This document shows, one piece after another, positions 17,120 through 30,545 of a stretch of 64,000 nucleotides of DNA (its first letter is position 1; the number at the start of each line of letters is the position of its first letter). Source of the DNA: Betaproteobacteria bacterium HGW-Betaproteobacteria-3. GTDB taxonomy: Bacteria; Pseudomonadota; Gammaproteobacteria; Burkholderiales; Burkholderiaceae_C. The notes below the pieces were generated by a model. That model saw only the letters and a list, made by a program, of their open reading frames with translations. It was not told the origin of the DNA and searched no databases. Location: contig PHCI01000011.1 in NCBI GenBank assembly GCA_002842205.1, forward strand, positions 1 to 64,000, in the 5' to 3' direction. The position numbers and the translations under genes were made by a program.

Positions 17120-18181
17120 ATGAGCAAGACGCTGAGGTTGTCCGAGAAATGGTTTCGCCGCGGCCTGTGGGGCGTGGCGGTGGTGTTCGCCAGCTTTCTG
17201 ATCGGGCTGGGCGGCACGGTGGTGGGCGATCTGCCGCAGGTGGAGCAGCGCGTCACGCTGGACGACTTCATCAACCGCCCAGCCGCCAGCGCCGAACGCG
17301 CGGCCATCGAGGTGTCGCAGCGCACCGCCAAGGACGCGCAGGAAGCGCTGGACCAGGCCCAACTGCGCCTCAAGGTGGCGCAGTCCGACACGCAGTCGGC
17401 GCGTGAAACCTTCAACAACTGGCTGGCCACGCGCCGCGCCACCGAGCGGCCCGAGCAAGACCCCGAGCTCATCGCCCGCACCCAGGCGCTCGATGCGCTC
17501 AAGGCGGCCGAACGCGCTGCGTTGGCCCAGGTGCAGGCGCAGCAAAAAGTGGCGCTCGATGCCCGCCAGGCCGGTACCCAGGCCCGCGAGCGCCTGTCGG
17601 GGCTGGAGGACGACGCCCGCGCCGCGCTGCAAAAGGCCCAGCGCGCCCAGGAACTGCGCGTGTTCCTCTACCGCCTGGCCCTCACGCTGCCCTTGCTGGT
17701 GGCCGCCGGCTGGCTGTTTGCCAAGAAGCGCAAGGGCACCTACTGGCCGTTCGTGTGGGGCTTCATCTACTTTGCATTGTTCGCCTTCTTCGTCGAACTC
17801 GTGCCTTATTTGCCGAGTTATGGCGGCTACATTCGCTATATTGTCGGCATCGTGATCACCGTGCTGGTGGGGCGCTATGCCATTCTGGCGCTCAACCGCT
17901 ATCTGGAACGGCAAAAACTGGCCGAGCAGCTGCCCGACGCCCAGCGCCGCGAGGAACTCAGCTACGACGTGGCCTTGGCCCGCCTGGCCAAGGGCGTGTG
18001 CCCGGGCTGCGAGCGGGCGGTCGATCTGAAAGACCCGAAAAACGATTTCTGCCCGCATTGCGGCATCGGCCTGCACGACCACTGCGGCCATTGCGACGCC
18101 CGCAAGAGCGCGTTTGCCAAGTTCTGCCACGCCTGCGGCACGGTGGCCGGGGCGGGTGCGCGGGCGGGTATGGTGTCATAA
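17120..18181 (+). CDS. Membrane protein with coiled coil and C-terminal zinc ribbons
   Basis: 353 residues after a GGAGG site. Order: N-terminal membrane segment (about 16-36), long Ala/Gln/Glu-rich coiled coil (about 55-185), three membrane segments (about 190-265), and a cytoplasmic-type zinc-ribbon tail with four CxxC pairs (CPGC, CPHC, CGHC, CHAC) near residues 297-343. No enzyme motif is seen. The architecture suggests a membrane-anchored scaffold or sensor; function is unknown. The gene is bracketed by direct repeats R2 and R3. Confidence 0.75.
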   Translation: MSKTLRLSEKWFRRGLWGVAVVFASFLIGLGGTVVGDLPQVEQRVTLDDFINRPAASAERAAIEVSQRTAKDAQEALDQAQLRLKVAQSDTQSARETFNNWLATRRATERPEQDPELIARTQALDALKAAERAALAQVQAQQKVALDARQAGTQARERLSGLEDDARAALQKAQRAQELRVFLYRLALTLPLLVAAGWLFAKKRKGTYWPFVWGFIYFALFAFFVELVPYLPSYGGYIRYIVGIVITVLVGRYAILALNRYLERQKLAEQLPDAQRREELSYDVALARLAKGVCPGCERAVDLKDPKNDFCPHCGIGLHDHCGHCDARKSAFAKFCHACGTVAGAGARAGMVS

Positions 18182-18196
18182 ACCTGAAATTCAAGC

Positions 18197-18250
18197 AAAA
18201 TTGGCCATTTTCCCCCGTGGAATGGCGATAGTTTGCTATAAATAGATTAC
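18197..18250 (+). repeat. Dispersed ~50-bp repeat, copy R3
   Basis: AAAATTGGCCATTTTCCCCC then GTGGAATGGCGATAGTTTGC and TATAAATAG. It sits 15 bp after the stop codon of the zinc-ribbon membrane protein, same orientation as R2. Directly beyond it is the downstream arm of the repeats that flank the DUF4143 ATPase. Confidence 0.88.
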
Positions 18251-18260
18251 TAAAAGAGGC

Positions 18261-18327
18261 CAAACATCCTTGTATTTCAAGCATCTACATGCATGAAATA
18301 CAAGGATTAACCGCCGCCTCAACCCCC
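18261..18327 (-). repeat. Downstream arm of direct repeat flanking the DUF4143 ATPase gene
   Basis: About 67 bp that align with the region upstream of the ATPase start, with roughly a dozen mismatches. It contains a 14-bp perfect dyad ATCCTTGTATTTCA/TGAAATACAAGGAT with a 13-nt centre. Read on the minus strand it even repeats the GGATGTTTG start-codon context of the ATPase gene, but the frame then stops (ATG TTT GGC CTC TTT TAG). It overlaps the last codons of the ATPase gene. Confidence 0.82.
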
Positions 18328-19487
18328 CCGCGCCCGGGCGGCCAGTTCGCGACACACGGCGGACAAGGGCATGGCCTGAATGTCGGCGCTCAGGGGAAAC
18401 GGTTCTTTTCCCGCATACACCACGAGCTTGCGGCGGGGCTGAAGGTCGTCGCATGCCGCATGAAACCCGCGCTCGACCTTGGGGGCCAGACTGCGCTTGA
18501 TCTCGATGGCCCAGAGCTCGTCACCTGGAAAAGCCAACAACAGGTCCACCTCGGCTCCGCCAACGGTGCGATAGAAGTGTGCGCTAACGTTGGGGCCGGC
18601 GGCATTGATGAGGTTTTCTACGGCAAAGCCTTCCCAGCTCGCGCCGACCGCGGGGTGACTCCATAACGATTCTTCGTCGGTCAAGCCCAGCAACGCGTGC
18701 AGCAGGCCGCTGTCGCGGACATAGAGCTTGGGCGACTTGGTCAGGCGTTTCCCAAGATTGGCGTGCCACGGATTCAGGCGTCGCACCAGGAACATTTCAA
18801 CCAGCAGGTCGAGGTAGCGGTTGACGGTGCGTGTGTCCAGCATCAGGCTGCGCGCCAGGACCGAGGCGTTGACGAGCCCGCCTTGCTGGTGCGCCAGCAT
18901 GCCCCACAGGCGGCGCAACGCCTCCGAGCCGATGCGGCCGCCAAACAACGGAATGTCGCGTTCCGCGTAAGTGCGGATGAAGTCCTGCCGCCAGCGCAGG
19001 CTCACGGCGTCGCTGCGCGCCAGGTAACTTTCGGGGAAACCCCCGCGCAGCCACAGGTGACCCTGGTCGTCGGGGGGCAACTCCATCACGCCCAGCGGGG
19101 GCAGTTCGCGGTAAGCAACGCGCCCGGCCAGGCTTTCACCGGCCTGATGCAAGAGCTCCAGCGAGGCCGATCCCAGCAGCAGGTACAACCCGTTGCGCCG
19201 CCCTTCACGGCGAGCTTGGTCGATCAGCCCGCGCAGCACCGGAAACAGGCCTGGCACGCGGTGCACTTCGTCCAGAACCACCAGCCGGTCGGTGCGGTCC
19301 GCCAGGTACAACTCAGGGGACGTGAGCTTGGCAAGGTCTTGCGGGGATTCCAGATCCAGGTACAGGCTGTCGGACCGGGCTGCGATCTGCAGCGCCACGG
19401 TGGTTTTTCCGGCCTGGCGTGGCCCAAGCAACGCCACGGCCGGAAAGCTGGCCAGGTCTTCCAGCAGGCCGGGGGTGATTTGGCGAT

Positions 19488-19494
<7 letters not shown>
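18319..19494 (-). CDS. AAA ATPase with DUF4143 domain
   Basis: 391 residues. AAA domain with Walker A GPRQAGKT (24-31) and Walker B LVVLDEVH (about 71-78), then a DUF4143 domain with winged-helix part (SVLARSLMLDTRTVNRYLDLL) and a C-terminal nuclease-like core (FYRTVGGAEVDLLLAF...LWAIEIKRS). The E/D-x-D...E-x-K pattern recalls PD-(D/E)xK enzymes, though activity is unproven. These ATPases are common, patchily distributed genes of unclear role. Here the gene is enclosed by ~67-bp direct repeats, suggesting arrival or duplication as a unit. Confidence 0.85.
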
Positions 19495-21108
<1,614 letters not shown>

Positions 21109-22293
21109 ATGGACGCCGTGAGAAACCCATTTGCCCCTGGCGCCGGGAGTAGGCCGCCAGAGCTTGCCGGACGGGAAACCATCCTTCGGGACGCGCAGAC
21201 AGCAATTCAAAGGGCGCTGTTAGGTAAGCCAAGCCGCTCACAGATGCTGCTTGGCCTGCGTGGCGTAGGAAAGACGGTGCTACTGAACAAAATCGAAGAG
21301 ATGGCCGAAGCTGCGGGGCACGTGACATCTTCGATCGAGGCGCCAGAGGGAAAGCGGCTCAGTGAACTGCTTGTGCCAAAGATCAATCAAGCCTTGCGCA
21401 AACTCTCGACTTCTGACAACGCGAAGGCCAAAGCCCATCAGGCTCTTCGGGCACTTCGCTCTTTCGCCTCTGCGTTCAAGCTGTCGTACGGAGATGCTTC
21501 AATTTCGGTTGATCCGGAAGTAGGCGTTGCTGATAGTGGGGATATGGAGGCAGACCTACCCGAATTGTTCGTACGCATAGGCGAGGCGGCAAAGGCCGCC
21601 GGTAAGGCCTGGACGCTTCTCATTGACGAAGTTCAGTACCTACGCGCTGAAGATTTGGCAGCGCTGATCGTCGCTCTCCACAAGGTTAACCAGAGAGACC
21701 TACCTGTTTTGTTCTTCGGTGCGGGGCTGCCACAGGTTGCGGCTCTTTCGGGGGATGCCAAATCCTACGCTGAACGGCTCTTTCACTACCCTGCGGTTGG
21801 TGCACTTGAGGAGGCGGATGCGGAGACCGCAATTCGGCAGCCAATCGAGAGTGAGGGTGAGGACATTGACGACAACGCGATCAGAGAGATCTTGGCAAGG
21901 ACCAAAGGCTATCCATACTTTCTGCAGGAGTGGGGCTATCAGTGCTGGAACATCGCCGAAGGGCCGCGCATCAAGCTGGAGGATGCATCGAAGGCTGCAG
22001 GAGAAGCGACAAAACGGCTGGACGAAGGCTTCTTCAAGGTGCGATTTGATCGCTTAACGCCTAAGGAGCGAGAGTACGTTATCGCCATGGCCAAACTTGG
22101 TGCCGGGCCGTATAGATCATCGGACGTTGCTGACGCACTGAACGAAACCCATCAAAGCCTGGGCCCGCGGCGCGCGCAGATCATCAGCAAGGGAATGATC
22201 TACAGCCCATCTCACGGCGACATTGCGTTCACCGTTCCCATGTTCAACGAGTACCTAATCCGCAACTACCTAGAGAAACCGAGCAAAGCGTAG
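21109..22293 (+). CDS. Orphan AAA-family ATP-binding protein (Orc1/Cdc6-like ATPase type)
   Basis: 394 residues after AGGAGG. P-loop LGLRGVGKT (49-57), Walker B LLIDEVQ (about 170), an arginine-containing sensor region, and a C-terminal winged-helix part (TPKEREYVIAMAKLGAGPYRSSDVADALN). Such ATPases are standalone genes of unknown role, often on mobile DNA. Codon use is visibly less GC-biased at third positions (many TT, AA, AG-ending codons) than in neighbouring queA, recG and tgt, consistent with horizontal acquisition. Confidence 0.8.
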   Translation: MDAVRNPFAPGAGSRPPELAGRETILRDAQTAIQRALLGKPSRSQMLLGLRGVGKTVLLNKIEEMAEAAGHVTSSIEAPEGKRLSELLVPKINQALRKLSTSDNAKAKAHQALRALRSFASAFKLSYGDASISVDPEVGVADSGDMEADLPELFVRIGEAAKAAGKAWTLLIDEVQYLRAEDLAALIVALHKVNQRDLPVLFFGAGLPQVAALSGDAKSYAERLFHYPAVGALEEADAETAIRQPIESEGEDIDDNAIREILARTKGYPYFLQEWGYQCWNIAEGPRIKLEDASKAAGEATKRLDEGFFKVRFDRLTPKEREYVIAMAKLGAGPYRSSDVADALNETHQSLGPRRAQIISKGMIYSPSHGDIAFTVPMFNEYLIRNYLEKPSKA

Positions 22294-22640
22294 CTGCGCG
22301 GAGGGCGAATGAGCGGTGTCTGTGTGCTGCCTGAACCGCCCCGGCTTTCGTAGAGGCCGGTTGGTTTAACTCAGGCTATCCACCATGGAGGTCTGACTGG
22401 CGAGTTGCCGGCTGAGAGCGACGGGACACGTTGCGACTTCACGCAAAAGGTGCGTGATGGCATCCACGGTGCGCTATCCCGCAATGACGAAACGTCCCTG
22501 AGGATGTTGGAATCGGCCATGAAAATCATCCATCGGTAGCAGGGCCAGACACCGGCATTGACGTTCTGGCATAAAACGCAAAAGGGCGGCTCATAAACGG
22601 TGGAGCTGGAGTTGCCCCGGTTCCGTGGACACCCATGCCA
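22294..22640. mobile_element. IS-derived debris with two IS3-like terminus motifs
   Basis: No intact gene. TGAACCGCCCCGGCTTTCG (from about 22331) and TGGAGTTGCCCCGGTTCC plus GTGGACACC (from about 22605) resemble IS3-family end sequences, which typically read TGAA-x-x-GCCCCGG...GTGGACACC. They are in the same orientation about 275 bp apart, so they may be ends of two different dead elements. This is consistent with acquired DNA between tgt and queA. Confidence 0.35.
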
Positions 22641-23753
22641 TCAAGATGAGCCTTCAGACCCCCGTGCATTCGGACGAAGGCCAATGTTCAACCGCTCCAG
22701 CAACATCGCATCCCCATAGCTGAAAAAGCGGTACTGCTGCGCGATGGCGTGGGCGTAAAGCGCCATCACGTGGTCGTAACCCGCAAACGCGCTCACCAGC
22801 ATCATCAGCGTGCTTTTGGGCAGGTGGAAGTTGGTGACCAGCACGTCCACCACCTGGAAGGCAAACCCCGGGGTGATGAAGATGGCGGTGTCGCCGGTGG
22901 TCTGGCCGGTCTGCGCCCAGGATTCGAGTGTGCGCACGGTGGTGGTGCCCACGGCCACCACGCGGCCGCCGCGTGCGCGGCAGGCGGCGATGGCGGCCTG
23001 CGTGGCGGCGGGCACGTCGTACCACTCGCTGTGCATGCGGTGTTCGGCCAGGTTCTCGGTCTTGACCGGCTGGAAGGTGCCCGCGCCCACGTGCAGCGTG
23101 ACGCTGGCGCGCTGCACGCCGCGGGCGTCCAGTGCGGCGAGCAGGGCCTCGTCAAAGTGCAGGGCCGCCGTGGGGGCCGCGGCGGCGCCGGGGTTTTTGG
23201 CAAACACGGTCTGGTAGCGGCGGGCGTCGTCGGCCGAATCGGCGTGGGTGATGTAGGGCGGCAGCGGCACGTGGCCGTGGCGCTCCATCAGGGTGAAGGG
23301 GTCGTCGCCCGCGTCGTTGCTGAGCACAAAGCGGAACAGGCTGCCGTCGGCGTCGGGCCAGCGGCCGAGCAGGGTGGCGCGCAAGGACGGGCTGCCGGCC
23401 AAGGCCAGCGTGGTGCCGATTTCGGGCTTTTTGCTCACCCGCATGTGCGCGGCCACCTGGTTGCCGGGGAGCACGCGCTCGACCAGCAGTTCCACCTTGC
23501 CGCCCGTGGGTTTTTCGCCAAACAGCCGCGCCTTGACCACGCGGGTGTCGTTGAACACCAGCAAGTCGCCGGGGTTCAGCAGCGCGGGCAGTTCGCGGAA
23601 GATGCGGTCGGCGGGCTGCGCGCCGGTGCCGTCGAGCAGCCGCGAGGCGCTGCGCTCGGGCGCGGGGTGCTGGGCGATGAGCGCGGGCGGCAGCCCGAAA
23701 TCGAAATCGCCGAGGGTGAAGGTGCGGGGCGTGGCCGGGGCAGATGAAGGCAT
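22641..23753 (-). CDS. queA: S-adenosylmethionine:tRNA ribosyltransferase-isomerase
   Basis: 370 residues from [19 protein letters not shown]; longer upstream starts add non-conserved sequence. It converts preQ1 in tRNA to epoxyqueuosine using SAM as ribosyl donor. Family motifs visible: [63 protein letters not shown] and [18 protein letters not shown]. It acts with tgt in queuosine synthesis. Divergent from recG with 61 bp between. Confidence 0.97.
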   Translation of the reverse strand: MPSSAPATPRTFTLGDFDFGLPPALIAQHPAPERSASRLLDGTGAQPADRIFRELPALLNPGDLLVFNDTRVVKARLFGEKPTGGKVELLVERVLPGNQVAAHMRVSKKPEIGTTLALAGSPSLRATLLGRWPDADGSLFRFVLSNDAGDDPFTLMERHGHVPLPPYITHADSADDARRYQTVFAKNPGAAAAPTAALHFDEALLAALDARGVQRASVTLHVGAGTFQPVKTENLAEHRMHSEWYDVPAATQAAIAACRARGGRVVAVGTTTVRTLESWAQTGQTTGDTAIFITPGFAFQVVDVLVTNFHLPKSTLMMLVSAFAGYDHVMALYAHAIAQQYRFFSYGDAMLLERLNIGLRPNARGSEGSS

Positions 23754-23814
23754 GGTCTTGAGGGCCGGACGGGCCCGTTCCAAGTGAAGGCAGGTGTGCA
23801 GGCAGAATTGTCCC

Positions 23815-26091
<2,277 letters not shown>

Positions 26092-26094
26092 CCG

Positions 26095-27045
26095 ATGACA
26101 CTGACCGAACTCAAATACATCGTGGCCGTTGCCCGCGAAAAGCACTTCGGCAAGGCGGCCGAAGCCTGCTATGTGTCGCAACCCACGCTGAGTGTGGCCA
26201 TCAAGAAGCTCGAGGAAGAGCTGGAGGTCAAGCTGTTTGAGCGCAGCGCCAACGAGGTCACGGTCACGCCGCTGGGCGAAGAGATTGTGCGGCAGGCGCA
26301 AAGCGTGCTGGAGCAGGCCGCCAACATCAAGGAAATCGCCAAGCGCGGCAAGGACCCGCTGGCCGGGCCGCTGCGCCTGGGCATCATCTACACCATCGGC
26401 CCGTATCTGCTGCCCGACCTGGTGCGCCAGGCCATCGCGCGCACGCCGCAGATGCCGCTGATGCTGCAGGAGAACTTCACCGTCAAGCTACTGGAGATGC
26501 TGCGCACCGGCGAGATCGACTGCGCCATCCTGGCCGAACCGTTCCCCGACACCGGCCTGGCCATGGCGCCGCTCTATGACGAGCCTTTTCTGGCGGCGGT
26601 GCCCACCAACCACCCGCTGGCCGCGCACGCCACCGTGACCGCCGAACAGCTCAAGCGCGAGACCATGCTGCTGCTGGGCAACGGCCATTGCTTTCGCGAT
26701 CACGTGCTCGAGGTGTGCCCCGAATTCGCACGGTTTTCGAGTGACGCCGAGGGCATCCGCAAGAGCTTCGAGGGCTCGTCGCTGGAAACCATCAAGCACA
26801 TGGTGGCCGCGGGCATGGGCGTGACGCTGGTGCCGCGCCTGTCGGTGCCCAAAGAGGCGCTGGAACCACGTCGGCGCCGCAAGGACGAGGACGCCTACGT
26901 GAAATACATCCCGTTCGACGGCAATCCGCCAACGCGCCGCGTGGTGCTGGCGTGGCGCCGCAGTTTCACGCGCTACGAGGCCATCGCCGCCCTGCGCAAC
27001 GCCATCTACGCCTGCGAACTGCCGGGCGTGACGCGCCTGTCGTGA
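26095..27045 (+). CDS. oxyR: Hydrogen-peroxide sensor OxyR (LysR family)
   Basis: 316 residues. N-terminal helix-turn-helix ([36 protein letters not shown] in parts). The redox Cys pair falls at the same positions as in E. coli: C199 and C208 in [12 protein letters not shown]. Oxidation to a disulfide activates transcription of peroxide-defence genes. It starts 3 bp after recG, so the two are probably co-transcribed. Confidence 0.95.
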   Translation: MTLTELKYIVAVAREKHFGKAAEACYVSQPTLSVAIKKLEEELEVKLFERSANEVTVTPLGEEIVRQAQSVLEQAANIKEIAKRGKDPLAGPLRLGIIYTIGPYLLPDLVRQAIARTPQMPLMLQENFTVKLLEMLRTGEIDCAILAEPFPDTGLAMAPLYDEPFLAAVPTNHPLAAHATVTAEQLKRETMLLLGNGHCFRDHVLEVCPEFARFSSDAEGIRKSFEGSSLETIKHMVAAGMGVTLVPRLSVPKEALEPRRRRKDEDAYVKYIPFDGNPPTRRVVLAWRRSFTRYEAIAALRNAIYACELPGVTRLS

Positions 27046-27059
27046 GGAGAACCCCGCCC

Positions 27060-27122
27060 ATGTCCACACACCCAGTCGGCATCCTGGACACCGTGCCCGC
27101 TGTGCGGGGCATCGGCCTGTGA
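27060..27122 (+). CDS. 20-codon upstream ORF coupled to ubiA
   Basis: A short frame, [20 protein letters not shown], starts 9 nt after AGGAGA at the end of oxyR and ends in TGA that overlaps the GTG start of ubiA (TGTGA). The only good ribosome-binding site upstream of ubiA serves this frame. It may be a translational-coupling leader peptide, or the remains of a longer reading frame. Confidence 0.4.
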   Translation: MSTHPVGILDTVPAVRGIGL

Positions 27123-28036
27123 GCGCGGTGGCTTCTCCGCCGCCCGGGCGTGAACGCATCGGCCTGTGGCTCGACCTGATCCGCTGGAACCGGCCCGCGG
27201 GCTGGCTGTTGCTGCTGTGGCCCACGCTGAGCGCGCTGTGGGTGGCCGCGGACGGCTTTCCGGGCTGGCACCTGCTGGCCGTGTTCACGCTGGGCACCAT
27301 CCTGATGCGCAGCGCGGGCTGCTGCATCAACGACGTGGCCGACCGCGAGTTCGACCGCCACGTCAAACGCACCGCGCAGCGGCCCGTGACCAGCGGCAAG
27401 GTGTCGGTGAAAGAGGCCTTGGCGCTGGGCGCCGTGCTCGCGTTGCTGGCCTTTGGCCTCGTGCTCACCACCAACCTGGCCACGGTGCTGTGGTCGTTTG
27501 CCGCGCTGGCGGTCACGCTGCTGTACCCGTATGCCAAGCGCGTGGTGGCCATGCCCCAGGCGGTGCTGGGGGTGGCGTTCAGCTTTGGCATTCCGATGGC
27601 CTTCGCCGCCGTGCGAGGCGGCGACGCGGCCGGTTTTTCGGCGATGCTGGGCGCGGTGCCGCCGCTGGCCTGGCTGCTGCTGCTGGGCAACCTGTTCTGG
27701 GTGCTGGCCTACGACACCGAGTACGCCATGGTGGACCGCGACGACGATTTGCGCATCGGCATGAAAACCTCGGCCATCACCTTCGGGCGCTGGGACGTGG
27801 CCGCGGTCATGCTCAGTTATCTGATTTATATAAGTATTTGGGCTATAGCTCTCGCCAACAGGTCGTTTTCAGCTATATTTTACATAGCGCTCGGTGTGGC
27901 CGCCGCGCAGGCGCTCTGGCACTGGCGGATGATCCGCGGGCGCACCCGCGAAGGCTGCTTCCGTGCCTTCCGGCTCAACCACTGGTTGGGCTTTGCGGTG
28001 TTTGCGGGGATCGCGCTGGCGTATGCCGTGCGCTGA
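27119..28036 (+). CDS. ubiA: 4-hydroxybenzoate polyprenyltransferase
   Basis: 305 residues, an integral membrane enzyme that prenylates 4-hydroxybenzoate in ubiquinone synthesis. Both Mg-diphosphate motifs are present: NDVADREFD and [12 protein letters not shown]. About eight to nine membrane helices. The GTG start overlaps a 20-codon upstream ORF. A markedly AT-rich stretch (27815-27888) encodes [21 protein letters not shown], unlike the GC-rich rest of the gene, and may come from an inserted repeat. Confidence 0.94.
   Translation: MSAVASPPPGRERIGLWLDLIRWNRPAGWLLLLWPTLSALWVAADGFPGWHLLAVFTLGTILMRSAGCCINDVADREFDRHVKRTAQRPVTSGKVSVKEALALGAVLALLAFGLVLTTNLATVLWSFAALAVTLLYPYAKRVVAMPQAVLGVAFSFGIPMAFAAVRGGDAAGFSAMLGAVPPLAWLLLLGNLFWVLAYDTEYAMVDRDDDLRIGMKTSAITFGRWDVAAVMLSYLIYISIWAIALANRSFSAIFYIALGVAAAQALWHWRMIRGRTREGCFRAFRLNHWLGFAVFAGIALAYAVR
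27815..27888 (+). repeat. AT-rich repeat-like segment (R7) inside ubiA
   Basis: ATTTATATAAGTATTTGGGC and a TATAGCT...AGCTATA inverted-repeat pair stand out sharply from GC-rich flanks. It does not share the CCCCCGT core of the R1-R8 family, so it may be a second repeat family or a chance AT-rich membrane-helix sequence. Confidence 0.35.
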
Positions 28037-28043
28037 CGGCGTT

Positions 28044-28859
28044 TCAGTCTTTCCCGAACTCGTCGCCCAGTTCACGGGCCCGCACTTCGGCCGCCTGGAT
28101 GGCGCGGACAAACAGCGCTTTCATGTTGGCGTGCTCCATGGCGCTGATCGCCGCGAAGGTCGTGCCGCCCTTGGAGGTGACGCGCTCACGCAGGATTTCG
28201 GGCGGGTCTTGCGCGGCGCGCGCCAGCTCCGAAGCGCCGACGAAGGTGCCGACGGCCAGCCGGTGCGCCTGCTCGCGCGTCAGGCCCATGCCCAGGCCGG
28301 CCTCGGTCATGGCCTCCATGAAATAAAACACGTAGGCGGGGCCCGAGCCCGAGATCGCGGTCACGGCGTCCAGCTGTGATTCCTGCTGCACCCACAGCAC
28401 CTCGCCCGTGGAGGCCATGACGTTGTCCACGGTGCTGCGGTCCTCCGCCGTGGCCGCTGCGCGGGCGAACAAGGCCGTTATGCCCTTGCCGACCAGCGCT
28501 GGCGTGTTGGGCATGGACCGCACGATGCGTTCGGTGCCCAGCCAGCGTGCAATGCTGTCGCTGCGGATGCCGGCGGCCACGCTCAGGTGCAGCGCGTCGG
28601 CCACATGGGGCCGCACCGCCGCCGCGGCGTCGCGGAAGGTCTGGGGCTTGACGGCCCAGACCACCAGGGTGGACGGTGCAAGGCGGGCGTCGGCTGCGGC
28701 CAGGGCATGAATGCCGAACTGCGCCAGCAGCTTATCGCGGGTCGGCGCGAACGGTTCGACCACGCTCAGCTGGTCGGCGCGCAGGCCCTGGCGGAGCAGC
28801 CCGCCGAGGATGGCGCTGGCCATGTTGCCGCCGCCGATGAAGGTGATGTGGGTGGTCAT
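28044..28859 (-). CDS. proC: Pyrroline-5-carboxylate reductase
   Basis: 271 residues from [17 protein letters not shown], the Rossmann NAD(P)H-binding start. It catalyses the last step of proline synthesis. Conserved parts: [20 protein letters not shown], and the C-terminal signature [21 protein letters not shown]...TSKGGTT. Its ATG overlaps the stop of glpK by 4 nt (ATGA), so it is likely translated from the glpK transcript. Confidence 0.96.
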   Translation of the reverse strand: MTTHITFIGGGNMASAILGGLLRQGLRADQLSVVEPFAPTRDKLLAQFGIHALAAADARLAPSTLVVWAVKPQTFRDAAAAVRPHVADALHLSVAAGIRSDSIARWLGTERIVRSMPNTPALVGKGITALFARAAATAEDRSTVDNVMASTGEVLWVQQESQLDAVTAISGSGPAYVFYFMEAMTEAGLGMGLTREQAHRLAVGTFVGASELARAAQDPPEILRERVTSKGGTTFAAISAMEHANMKALFVRAIQAAEVRARELGDEFGKD

Positions 28860-30400
28860 GGAGCGTCCGTGGGCAGGGGTCGGGTGGATGTCAGTGTCGG
28901 TGTCGCAGGTGCCAGCGAGGCTTGTTGAACGGCATGCTCCCAGGCCGCCATCAATTCCTCTGCACGGCCCGGGGGGAACTGCGGGGTGAACCGCCTTTCG
29001 GCGCGCCACAGGCCCGCCAACTCTGCGGTGCCGGAGAACACGCCGGTGGAGAGTCCGGCCAGGTACGCAGCCCCGAGGGCCGTGGTTTCCGTCACCGCGG
29101 GCCGGACCACCGGAATGCCCAGCAGGTCGGCCTGAAACTGCATGAGCAGGTCGTTCACGCAGGCGCCGCCGTCCACCCGCAACTCGCGCACCGGCGCCGC
29201 GCCCGCGGCCACGGCGTCGCGGCTCATGGCCTGCAGCAGCGCTGCGCTCTGGTAGGCAATGCTTTCCAGCGCAGCGCGTGCAATGTGCGCCAGGGTGGTG
29301 CCGCGTGTGAGGCCGGTGAGGGTTCCGCGCGCGTCAGGCTTCCAGTAGGGCGCGCCCAGGCCGGTGAAGGCCGGCACCATCATCACGCCGCCCGAATCCG
29401 GCACGCTTTCGGCCAGCGCCTGCACTTCGGTGCTGCTTTCGATGGCGCGCAGGCCGTCGCGCAGCCATTGCACTACCGCGCCGCCTACAAACACACTGCC
29501 TTCCAGCGCAAACTCGGGCCGGGTCGTGACCTGTGCGGCGCTGGTGGTGATCAGGCCGTTGCCTGAGGTCTGGAACCGGGTGCCCGTGTGCATGAGCAGG
29601 AAGCAACCCGTGCCGTAGGTGTTTTTGGCCATGCCTTCGCTGAAGCAGGCCTGGCCAAACAGGGCGCTTTGCTGGTCGCCCGCGACACCGCCAATCGGAA
29701 TGGCGGCGCCGAGCAGGTTGGCATCGATGTCACCAAAGTGGGCGCTCGACGGCTTGACGGCGGGCAGCAGGGAGGCCGGGATGTCCATCGAGGCCAGCAG
29801 TTCATCGTCCCAGGTGTTGCTGTGCACATTGAACAGCATGGTGCGTGCGGCGTTGCTCACGTCGGTGGCGTGCACCTGGCCAGCGGTCAGCTGCCAGATC
29901 AGCCAACTGTCCACCGTGCCAAATGCCAACTCGCCGCGGGCGGCCTGTTCGCGCGCACCGGGCACGTGGTCCAGCATCCACTGGAGTTTGGTGCCGGAAA
30001 AGTAGGCGTCGATCAGCAGGCCGGTCCTGGCCTGGATCACCGGCGCCAGCCCGCGCTCGCGCAAGCGGGCGCACAGGGGTTCGGAGCGGCGGTCCTGCCA
30101 GACGATGGCGTGGTGGATCGGCAATCCGGTGGCCCGGTTCCAGACCAATGTGGTTTCGCGCTGGTTGGTGATGCCCACCGCATGGAGGTCGCGCGCGGTC
30201 AGTCCGGACTTGGCCAGCACGTCGCGTGCGGTGGCGATCTGCGTGCGCCAGATCACCAGCGGATCGTGTTCCACCCAGCCGGGCCGGGGGTAGATCTGGG
30301 GCAGTTCCTGCTGGGCCACCGCGACCACCTGACCGGTGTCGTCAAACACGATGCTGCGGGAGCTGGAGGTGCCTTGGTCAAGCGCGAGCAGGTAAGTCAT
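28856..30400 (-). CDS. glpK: Glycerol kinase
   Basis: 514 residues. FGGY kinase: N-terminal [16 protein letters not shown], the catalytic region INQRE-type [15 protein letters not shown] with WQDRR, and the C-terminal [22 protein letters not shown] signature. It phosphorylates glycerol to sn-glycerol 3-phosphate. It is divergent from glpD, which oxidises the product, so the 145-bp gap between them is the likely control region. No glycerol facilitator gene lies in this window. Confidence 0.97.
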   Translation of the reverse strand: MTYLLALDQGTSSSRSIVFDDTGQVVAVAQQELPQIYPRPGWVEHDPLVIWRTQIATARDVLAKSGLTARDLHAVGITNQRETTLVWNRATGLPIHHAIVWQDRRSEPLCARLRERGLAPVIQARTGLLIDAYFSGTKLQWMLDHVPGAREQAARGELAFGTVDSWLIWQLTAGQVHATDVSNAARTMLFNVHSNTWDDELLASMDIPASLLPAVKPSSAHFGDIDANLLGAAIPIGGVAGDQQSALFGQACFSEGMAKNTYGTGCFLLMHTGTRFQTSGNGLITTSAAQVTTRPEFALEGSVFVGGAVVQWLRDGLRAIESSTEVQALAESVPDSGGVMMVPAFTGLGAPYWKPDARGTLTGLTRGTTLAHIARAALESIAYQSAALLQAMSRDAVAAGAAPVRELRVDGGACVNDLLMQFQADLLGIPVVRPAVTETTALGAAYLAGLSTGVFSGTAELAGLWRAERRFTPQFPPGRAEELMAAWEHAVQQASLAPATPTLTSTRPLPTDAP

Positions 30401-30545
30401 GGCGGAGCTTTGCGTCGGCGAAAGAGTTTTGAACGGCCTACTTTAATCCAGTGGCCTGGCGCGGGCGCGACGGCGACGGGGGATGGGGTTGCGTATGCTC
30501 ATGGCTTGTGCCCCTGCACCCAACCCAAGCCTACCTGCACTTTTT

